Shown here: one piece after another, positions 57,398 through 64,000 of the stretch
Layout: the number at the start of each line of letters is the position of its first letter
Position numbering within the stretch: position 1 is the stretch's first letter
Assembly: GCA_029210125.1 (NCBI GenBank)
Contig: JARGPR010000007.1
Coordinates: forward strand, 1 to 64,000
Source: Pseudomonadales bacterium
GTDB taxonomy: Bacteria > Pseudomonadota > Gammaproteobacteria > Pseudomonadales > JAHRWD01
DNA length: 64,000 nucleotides
Reading direction: 5' to 3'
Program-made: the position numbers and the translations under genes
Notes under the pieces: generated by a model
Databases searched by the model: none
Seen by the model: only the letters and a program-made list of their open reading frames with translations
What the model was told of the DNA's origin: nothing

Positions 57398-57979
57398 CTA
57401 TTTGTAATAGGCGTTATCACGAACACTGTGATCAGTAACATCACGCACCGCGTTAATCTCTGCAACTTTCTCGATGAGCACCTTCTCAACACCTTCTTTG
57501 AGGGTTTCATCGACCATTCCGCAGCCCTGGCAACCACCACCGAATTGCAATACAGCCACACCATCATCGACCACTTCAACCAAACTTACCTCACCACCGT
57601 GACTTGCTAGCCCGGGGTTTATTTCGGTATAGAGGATATGATTGATTCGGTCGTCTAACGGGCTGTCTTTATCAATTTTCCCAATTTTCGCAAAGGGAGC
57701 CTTGATGGTTAGTTGGCCACCAAAACGGTCTGAAGCGTAATCTACCAGTGCATCCTCAAGGAATGGCAGGCTTTTCTGTTCAATAAAACCGTTGAACCCG
57801 TCGTACTCTATTGCAATATCGTCTTCCTCTTGATCCCCTGGCTTGCAGTAAGCTATACAACTTTCCGCACTCGGTGTACCCGGTTCAGAAACAAAAATTC
57901 TGACAGCAACGTCTGGTTCATCGTGATTACCCAACAGTTCGGCGAGGTATTTTTGAGCGGACTCGGTAATGGTTAACAT
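57398..57979 (-). CDS. nfuA: NfuA, Fe-S biogenesis scaffold
   Basis: A 193-aa protein: an N-terminal degenerate A-type carrier domain ([15 protein letters not shown], about 1-100) and a C-terminal Nfu domain with [16 protein letters not shown] (CxxC, binding a 4Fe-4S cluster with a dimer). It delivers clusters to apo-enzymes, particularly under oxidative stress. It converges on the membrane protein gene and is divergent from metH. Confidence 0.94.
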   Translation of the reverse strand: MLTITESAQKYLAELLGNHDEPDVAVRIFVSEPGTPSAESCIAYCKPGDQEEDDIAIEYDGFNGFIEQKSLPFLEDALVDYASDRFGGQLTIKAPFAKIGKIDKDSPLDDRINHILYTEINPGLASHGGEVSLVEVVDDGVAVLQFGGGCQGCGMVDETLKEGVEKVLIEKVAEINAVRDVTDHSVRDNAYYK

Positions 57980-58183
57980 GTCTATACTCGGTTGAGGTTC
58001 AAGTTAAGTTAAATCAACGGCGAATGACCCAATGCTGATGCGATGATCGTACAACTCGTATCAAACATAAGGGAATCAACGGATTAATCTGGTAAAGTAG
58101 CACTTTTAGAGATCGCAAAAAACCATAAAATTATTCCGGTTTTTGAAGTTTTAGTTTTTCCGAATTTAGGACCCGAACATTAC
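57980..58183. promoter_or_regulatory. Divergent nfuA/metH promoter region
   Basis: 204 bases. A weak A/T-rich 7-bp hairpin AAAAACC/GGTTTTT (58118-58124, 58138-58144) lies before metH. I looked for and did not find a cobalamin or SAM/SAH riboswitch pattern. An AGGA (58168-58171) about 12 bases before the metH ATG is its likely, poorly spaced ribosome site. Confidence 0.35.
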
Positions 58184-61100
58184 ATGAAAGATCGTCTTCA
58201 ACGCAGCACTTTACTATCCAATCGTCTTAGAGAATCCATCCTTGTACTGGATGGTGCCATGGGCACGATGATTCAAGACTACAACCTACAGGAGCATGAT
58301 TTTCGGGGCGATAAGTTTACCGAGCATGGGATCGATCTCAAGGGAAATAATGACCTTTTAAGTATTACCCGACCAGACGTAATTCTGAACATTCACCTTG
58401 AATATCTGGCGGCCGGCGCAGATATCATTGAAACCAACACATTCAATTCTACTCGGGTATCGCAAGCAGACTACCAATTAGAGACCCAGGTTCCGGAGCT
58501 AAACTTCAAGGCTGCGCAGATTGCCAGGCAAGCAGCGGATCAAGTAACTGCTGAAAACCCCGATAAACCACGGTTTGTCGCCGGTGTACTGGGGCCGACT
58601 GGCCAAACTACTTCGATCTCACCTGATGTAAATGATCCCGGCTTCCGAGGGATTACCTTTGATGAGCTGGTTGAAAACTACTACGAAGCAACCGATGGTC
58701 TGGTCAAGGGTGGAGCGGACATCATCCTGATCGAAACAGTATTCGACACTTTAAACTGCAAGGCTGCTATTTTTGCGGTGCAGCAATATTTTGAAGATCA
58801 GCAGCTGGAATTACCCATCATGATCTCTGGCACCATCACTGATGCCAGTGGCCGCACCCTTTCAGGCCAGACTCCCAGTGCATTCTGGTATTCAGTCGAG
58901 CATGCCAAGCCTCTATCTGTAGGGTTAAACTGCGCATTGGGTGCTAGTGAACTGCGTCCTCACCTTGAGGAGCTATCAAATATCGCTGATACCGCCATAT
59001 CCGCACATCCCAATGCCGGATTACCAAATGAGTTTGGTGAATATGATCAAAGTCCTGAACAGATGGCAGAGATCATTGAAGAATTCATGACATCCGGTTT
59101 TGTGAATATTATCGGCGGCTGCTGCGGTACCTCCCCTGCTCATATCCGCGCTATCGCAGAGGTTGCAGCAAAGCACAATCCGCGACTTACCCCAGATATC
59201 AAGCCTGCCACTCGTCTTTCTGGCCTTGAACCATTTGTTATCGATGAAGATTCACTATTTGTGAATGTCGGCGAGCGTAACAACATTACCGGCTCGGCCA
59301 AATTCAAACGACTGATTTTAGAGGAGAACTATACCGAAGCTCTGGAAGTAGCCCAGCAGCAAGTTGAGGCTGGTGCGCAGATCATCGACATAAATATGGA
59401 CGAGGGCATGCTTGATTCAAAGGCCGCGATGGTGACCTTTTTGAATCTGGTCGCCTCTGAGCCAGATATTTCCCGAGTCCCTATTATGGTTGATTCCTCA
59501 AAATGGGAGGTGATTGAAGCAGGTTTAAAATGCATCCAGGGTAAAGGCATCGTTAACTCGATCAGCCTTAAAGAGGGTGAAGAAAGCTTCATTAAATACG
59601 CAAAACTATGCCGAAGATACGGTGCAGCGGTTATCGTCATGGCTTTTGATGAAGAGGGTCAGGCAGATACGGCGGAACGTAAAAATGAGATATGTAGCCG
59701 ATCCTATAAAGTCCTGGTAGAAAAAGTCGGCTTTCCGCCTCAGGATATTATCTTTGATCCCAATATTTTTGCCGTTGCAACCGGTATTGAAGAGCACAAT
59801 AACTATGCCCTCGATTTTATAAATGCCTGCCGTTTCATTAAAAGCAACCTCCCCCATGCTTTGATTTCTGGCGGGGTCAGTAACGTTTCCTTTTCCTTCC
59901 GTGGTAACAACGTAGTTCGTGAAGCCATCCATGCGGTGTTCCTCTATCACTGTATCCGTGAAGGCATGGATATGGGTATCGTGAACGCTGGCCAGCTAGC
60001 CATTTACAACGAAATACCCGAACGTTTACGAGAAGCGGTTGAAGACGTGGTGCTCAACAGACGCGAGGACAGTACTGACCGGTTACTGGAAATTGCCAAC
60101 GATTACGTGGGCGAAGCAGGAAAAAAACAGGTCGAGAACCTTGAATGGCGCGAACTGCCTGTTGAGGAACGAATGAGCTATGCATTGGTTAAAGGTATCA
60201 CTAACTTTATTGTTGAGGATGCTGAAGAAGCGCGGCAGGCAATGGATAAGCCGATTCAGGTGATCGAAGGTCCACTAATGGCGGGTATGGATCGAGTTGG
60301 AGACCTATTTGCTGAAGGCCAGATGTTTCTGCCCCAGGTAGTGAAAAGCGCACGGGTAATGAAACAGGCAGTAGCCTATCTGGTGCCCTTTATTGATGCT
60401 GAAAAAGATGGCAAAGCCAAGAGCAACGGCAAAATACTGATGGCTACCGTAAAGGGTGACGTTCATGATATTGGCAAGAATATCGTTGGTGTTGTACTTC
60501 AATGCAACAACTTCGAGGTAATTGATATCGGCGTGATGGTTTCCTGCGAAAAAATTCTTGCTGAAGCAAAGGAGCACGACGTTGATATCATCGGCCTTAG
60601 CGGATTGATCACACCATCCCTTGAAGAGATGGCCCACGTCGCTTCAGAGATGCAACGGCAGGGTTTTAACCTGCCTCTGATGATTGGCGGCGCAACCACT
60701 TCCAAGGCCCATACAGCGGTAAAAATTGAACCCAATTATCAGAATGATCTTGCGATTTATGTCGCGGATGCATCCAGAAGCGTGGGCGTGGCAGCAAACT
60801 TAATGAAGGCCGAAAGCAAAGCAGCCTATATCACCGAGCATCGGCAGGAATACGCCACAGTGCGTGAACGCGTGCTTGCCCGCAGAAAAAAGGCTGATTT
60901 AATTCCTTACGAGCAAGCCTGTGCGCATGGTGCAAATATTGACTGGTCAAACTACCAGCCAAAGGTACCGCAGCAAATTGGTGCTCGCGTGCTGCAGGAT
61001 TATCCACTTGAATCGTTGCTCGACACCATTGACTGGAATCCCTTCTTTATTACCTGGGACTTGAAGGGCAAATACCCAGACATTTTAACCCATGAAAAAC

Positions 61101-61876
61101 TGGGCGAAGCGGCTACCCAATTATTCGATGACGCCCAAGCAATGCTGAAAGAGATCGTCGATAAAAAATTGATTACGGCTAATGCCGTGTATGGAATTTG
61201 GCCCGCCGGTCGAACGGGGGCTGACGATGTAGAGGTTTACGCTACCGAAGAACGGAATGCACCGATCGAAACGCTGCATTTTGTTCGTCAGCAACAGCGC
61301 AAACCGAATGATAACCCCTACCTGAGTCTGGCGGACTATATCGCTCCTGCAGACAGTGGCGCACAGGATTATATCGGTGCCTTTGTGGTGACTACTGGAA
61401 TTCATGTTGATGAGCTAGCAAGAGAGTACGAATCACAACATGATGATTACCGATCCATCATGATAAAAGCACTGGCAGATCGCTTAGCCGAGTCCTTTGC
61501 AGAGCATCTTCATCTGCGAGTCAGGAAAGAGTTTTGGGGGTTCGCTAACGATGAATCCCTGAACAATCAGGAGCTTATCAAAGAAAAGTATCAGGGCATC
61601 CGCCCTGCCCCAGGTTACCCCGCCTGCCCTGAACACAGTGAAAAAACCACTTTATTTAGATTGCTTGATGCGGAAAAATCTACGGGTGTTTCTCTTACTG
61701 AACACTATGCGATGAACCCCGCAGCATCTGTGAGCGGGTACTACTTTAGCCACCCGGAATCACGTTACTTTGGTGTCGGTAAAGTGGCTGAAGATCAGGT
61801 CATAGACTTGGCTAACAGGAAGAACATCGACCAAAAACAGATGGAACGCCTACTCCAGGCCAATCTGGGCTTCTAA
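58184..61876 (+). CDS. metH: Cobalamin-dependent methionine synthase
   Basis: A 1230-aa, four-module enzyme: homocysteine-binding barrel (about 1-345, Zn ligands Cys250 and Cys313-314 in GLNCALG and [10 protein letters not shown]), pterin barrel (about 355-630, with [16 protein letters not shown]), cobalamin domain (about 650-890, DVHDIGKN with the cobalt-ligating His761) and a C-terminal SAM reactivation domain (about 910-1230, with [12 protein letters not shown]). It moves methyl from 5-methyltetrahydrofolate to homocysteine. The length is typical. Confidence 0.97.
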   Translation: MKDRLQRSTLLSNRLRESILVLDGAMGTMIQDYNLQEHDFRGDKFTEHGIDLKGNNDLLSITRPDVILNIHLEYLAAGADIIETNTFNSTRVSQADYQLETQVPELNFKAAQIARQAADQVTAENPDKPRFVAGVLGPTGQTTSISPDVNDPGFRGITFDELVENYYEATDGLVKGGADIILIETVFDTLNCKAAIFAVQQYFEDQQLELPIMISGTITDASGRTLSGQTPSAFWYSVEHAKPLSVGLNCALGASELRPHLEELSNIADTAISAHPNAGLPNEFGEYDQSPEQMAEIIEEFMTSGFVNIIGGCCGTSPAHIRAIAEVAAKHNPRLTPDIKPATRLSGLEPFVIDEDSLFVNVGERNNITGSAKFKRLILEENYTEALEVAQQQVEAGAQIIDINMDEGMLDSKAAMVTFLNLVASEPDISRVPIMVDSSKWEVIEAGLKCIQGKGIVNSISLKEGEESFIKYAKLCRRYGAAVIVMAFDEEGQADTAERKNEICSRSYKVLVEKVGFPPQDIIFDPNIFAVATGIEEHNNYALDFINACRFIKSNLPHALISGGVSNVSFSFRGNNVVREAIHAVFLYHCIREGMDMGIVNAGQLAIYNEIPERLREAVEDVVLNRREDSTDRLLEIANDYVGEAGKKQVENLEWRELPVEERMSYALVKGITNFIVEDAEEARQAMDKPIQVIEGPLMAGMDRVGDLFAEGQMFLPQVVKSARVMKQAVAYLVPFIDAEKDGKAKSNGKILMATVKGDVHDIGKNIVGVVLQCNNFEVIDIGVMVSCEKILAEAKEHDVDIIGLSGLITPSLEEMAHVASEMQRQGFNLPLMIGGATTSKAHTAVKIEPNYQNDLAIYVADASRSVGVAANLMKAESKAAYITEHRQEYATVRERVLARRKKADLIPYEQACAHGANIDWSNYQPKVPQQIGARVLQDYPLESLLDTIDWNPFFITWDLKGKYPDILTHEKLGEAATQLFDDAQAMLKEIVDKKLITANAVYGIWPAGRTGADDVEVYATEERNAPIETLHFVRQQQRKPNDNPYLSLADYIAPADSGAQDYIGAFVVTTGIHVDELAREYESQHDDYRSIMIKALADRLAESFAEHLHLRVRKEFWGFANDESLNNQELIKEKYQGIRPAPGYPACPEHSEKTTLFRLLDAEKSTGVSLTEHYAMNPAASVSGYYFSHPESRYFGVGKVAEDQVIDLANRKNIDQKQMERLLQANLGF

Positions 61877-62129
61877 AGCTTAAGATTGGGTAAATGAAGG
61901 TTGGGTGAATACACAACAGACACTCGATATTTCTATGGCTACCTCCCATCTAAAGATGTATTTTATTTATATCTTTTTATCCGATTAGTAGTTCGCATAT
62001 CTAGCTAACTCGGTAAGGACAAAAAGGTATTTAGATATGGTGTTTAGTCGCTCCATTTTAAGCGCTGCTCAGCTACTTTAAGCAGCTGTAACCCCCTTTA
62101 GCCCAACAAAAAAAGGTTCACTGCTAAAT
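61877..62129. promoter_or_regulatory. Intergenic between metH and fixH
   Basis: 253 bases without gene. No FNR box (TTGAT-N4-ATCAA) is found, although fixHI genes are often FNR controlled. No strong terminator hairpin. Confidence 0.3.
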
Positions 62130-62633
62130 ATGCATCCACAAGCCACCGATACGCAGCCCTGGTATAAACAATTCTGGCCATGGTTTGTGCTGGCCATTCC
62201 CGCCACATCGGTCATTCTCAGCATGATTTTTGTCTATTTTTCGGTTAACGGTGCAGATACGTTAGTCGTTGATGATTATTACAAACAAGGTTTGGCAATC
62301 AATCAGCAGTTAAGTCGTATTGATGCCGCTACCGGGCGTTCGATCAATGCACAACTTAATTTTAATGTTGAAGATGCTGTGGTTGCCTTACGATTAAATG
62401 GTGAATTCAGCGCCGTTCCAGAATCGCTCAAGCTAGAAATGATTCACCCTACGCTGCAGCAAAGAGATCAATTTATAATGCTCACCAAAAGCGCAAATCG
62501 ATATTACACGGCTCCACTTAAATTTGATGTGAGTGGCAATTGGCATATCCACCTTTCTTCTCCCGAGGGGGATTGGCTGATCAAAAACAGTGCTGCGCTG
62601 CCCTCAACGGACTCTATTTCACTGATTCCGTAA
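62130..62633 (+). CDS. fixH: FixH-family protein (cbb3 oxidase assembly)
   Basis: A 167-aa membrane protein: one N-terminal helix (WFVLAIPATSVILSMIFVYF) and a periplasmic beta domain with VVDDYYKQGLAINQQLSR, typical of FixH/CcoH. It helps assemble cytochrome cbb3 oxidase. fixI follows 40 bases downstream. fixG/ccoG is not in front; metH is there instead. Confidence 0.88.
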   Translation: MHPQATDTQPWYKQFWPWFVLAIPATSVILSMIFVYFSVNGADTLVVDDYYKQGLAINQQLSRIDAATGRSINAQLNFNVEDAVVALRLNGEFSAVPESLKLEMIHPTLQQRDQFIMLTKSANRYYTAPLKFDVSGNWHIHLSSPEGDWLIKNSAALPSTDSISLIP

Positions 62634-62673
62634 CCCTCGCTCTTATAAAAAACCTCGAGTTGCACGTAGTTAT

Positions 62674-64000
62674 ATGACCCAGGAAATCGATCCCACTCCT
62701 TGTTTTCACTGCGGACTACCGGTACCCCGATTATATCCCGTAAAGGGTAAATCAGGTTCGATCGACGCTTTATACTGCTGCGTCGGGTGCAAGGCTGTTG
62801 CTGAGACGATCGAGGAAAGTGGTTTCGGTCAGTATTACCGTTTAAGAAGTGGCCAAGCAGATAAACCCGCCGACCCTGTAGCGGATATCAATAGGTATAT
62901 CGGGTTCGATCAAGTCGATGTACTTGAGGAAATTTCCACGAAAATATCCGCAGACAGCCGTGAAATATTTCTCTCAATCGAAGGTATTCATTGTGCAGCC
63001 TGTGTGTGGTTGCTGGAACGGCAGATGAATCAACTCAGCGGTGTACAAGAAGCTACGGTTAACTTATCGAACCATCGCGCCCGAGTGAGATGGGACCCCA
63101 AAAAAACCAAGATCAGCACGGTTTTTAGTGCTATTCAGGCCATTGGTTATAAAGCTCATCCATTTCAACCCCAACAAGAAGAGGCTTTGTTTAAAAAGGA
63201 GGAAAAACAGGCAATATTACGCTTGGGGATCGCAGCGATAGGCATGGCCCAAGTCATGATGTACGCCATACCTCTCTACCTCGGTGCTGGGCAGGAGATT
63301 ACCGAACAGTATCGTGATCTACTGCGTTGGGCCAGCCTGATGATCACCACACCTGTTGTGTTTATTTCGGCACGCCCTTTTTTTAGTTCGGCCTGGCGGG
63401 ATCTCAAATCCCTACGACCAGGAATGGATGTGCCTGTTTCGCTGGCGGTTGGCGGAGCCTACTTAGCAAGTATATGGGCAACCCTTAGCCAACAGGGCGA
63501 GGTCTATTTTGACTCAGTTAGTATGTTCACCTTTCTGCTTTTATTGAGCCGTTACGTAGAAATGAAGGCACGCCACTCAGCAGGCCGAAGCGAACAGTCT
63601 CTGCATCGCATACTGCCAGATTTTGCGCTGAAGTTAGTCGATGAAAATATCATTGAAACGCCGATTAAAAACCTGAAGCCCGGAGATCGGATTTTAATAA
63701 AGTCCGGCGAGATGGTGCCGGCTGATGGATCTATCGAAAGTGGAATCAGTCAACTCAATGAAGCTGCTATGACAGGCGAATTTTATCCGATCACAAAAAA
63801 AACCGGTGATACGGTACTAGCAGGAACAGGAAATATTGAAAACCCTATCGAGGTCGTAGTAACCCATACCGTTGCTGATTCAAGATTGAACCTCATTGAG
63901 CAACTGCTTGAGCAAGTCCAGCATCAAAAACCAAAAATCGCGCAACAGGCGGATCAGATAGCCGGTTATTTCGTCTCGGGCGTACTCCTGATAGCTGCAC
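62674..64000 (+). CDS. fixI: FixI/CcoI copper-translocating P-type ATPase (partial, 5' part)
   Basis: The frame from the ATG at 62674 (MTQEIDPTPCFHCGLPV) stays open to the window end, giving about 442 residues. The N-terminus has a FixI-type zinc-ribbon-like Cys set (CFHCG, CCVGCKA), then a heavy-metal-associated domain with IHCAACVWLLE (CxxC), the first membrane helices (IAAIGMAQVMMYAIPLYLGA) and the actuator motif TGEFYP. The CPC and DKTG motifs lie beyond the window. It delivers copper for cbb3 oxidase. Confidence 0.93.
   Translation, partial: MTQEIDPTPCFHCGLPVPRLYPVKGKSGSIDALYCCVGCKAVAETIEESGFGQYYRLRSGQADKPADPVADINRYIGFDQVDVLEEISTKISADSREIFLSIEGIHCAACVWLLERQMNQLSGVQEATVNLSNHRARVRWDPKKTKISTVFSAIQAIGYKAHPFQPQQEEALFKKEEKQAILRLGIAAIGMAQVMMYAIPLYLGAGQEITEQYRDLLRWASLMITTPVVFISARPFFSSAWRDLKSLRPGMDVPVSLAVGGAYLASIWATLSQQGEVYFDSVSMFTFLLLLSRYVEMKARHSAGRSEQSLHRILPDFALKLVDENIIETPIKNLKPGDRILIKSGEMVPADGSIESGISQLNEAAMTGEFYPITKKTGDTVLAGTGNIENPIEVVVTHTVADSRLNLIEQLLEQVQHQKPKIAQQADQIAGYFVSGVLLIAA

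Noticed and set aside
57980-58183. Cobalamin or SAH riboswitch before metH
   Set aside because: No B12-box or SAH-type conserved core found; only a weak A/T hairpin is present.
61877-62129. FNR box upstream of fixH
   Set aside because: No TTGAT-N4-ATCAA-like palindrome could be found.

Overview
The window is a piece of a gammaproteobacterial chromosome, probably from a marine, respiratory, lipid-using member of the Cellvibrionales/Spongiibacteraceae-Alteromonadales neighbourhood. The placement is inference from gene content and order: a Na+-translocating NADH dehydrogenase operon (nqrABCDEF-apbE-nqrM) followed by sthA, the cspD / clpS-clpA / infA-bpt-aat-trxB neighbourhood, cobalamin-dependent metH, a fixH-fixI copper supply pair, and several acyl-CoA-type enzymes. 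No rRNA, tRNA, prophage or CRISPR array was seen.

Layout. 1-2.7 kb: accessory genes (end of an unknown gene, an rsgA-type GTPase, an AraC-family regulator, a VOC protein) ending at an IS30-family transposase remnant. 2.9-6.8 kb: a TonB-dependent receptor, a secreted Asp-box protein with a Cys-Glu-Cys-Cys motif and a CPPC thioredoxin form a tight operon. 6.8-10.4 kb (minus): a PhoX-like lipoprotein and a di-heme lipoprotein. 10.7-13.7 kb (minus): AbgT-type and DASS-type transporters. 13.9-18.7 kb: a split MaoC dehydratase pair, two flavoproteins, VF530 and an RRM protein. 19-27.4 kb: an alcohol dehydrogenase and a two-gene signalling module (pseudokinase-ATPase-GAF-histidine kinase plus receiver-PAS-kinase-receiver). 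27.5-29.5 kb: small genes, a PilZ protein, a methyltransferase and a membrane protein.

29.7-32.4 kb (minus): a compact two-gene island encoding an ABC/AAA15-type ATPase and an HNH nuclease with a DnaJ-like four-CxxC zinc region. It resembles Septu-type (PtuA/PtuB) defence but has unusual extra parts, and it abuts a second IS30-family remnant. The two IS remnants share their 3' end in opposite orientation and bracket about 27 kb. This island is the best candidate for a little-described system.

32.6-39 kb: a divergent acyl-CoA dehydrogenase, then trpR-trpE-trpG-fatty acid hydroxylase (minus), with a trp-operator-like palindrome directly touching the trpR start codon; then a GST and an enoyl-CoA hydratase. 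39-45.2 kb: protein quality control and N-degron genes (cspD, clpS, clpA, bpt, aat) with infA and trxB. 45.2-56.4 kb (minus): a Sel1 protein, sthA, the whole nqr operon with its flavin transferase and maturation factor, and a long-form gap. 56.5-64 kb: a membrane/coiled-coil protein, nfuA, metH, fixH and the 5' part of a copper P-type ATPase that runs off the window.

The core genes fit together as sodium-coupled respiration (Nqr), redox balance (SthA, TrxB, Gap), Fe-S repair (NfuA) and cbb3 oxidase copper supply (FixH/FixI). The accessory genes cluster around the two IS remnants.
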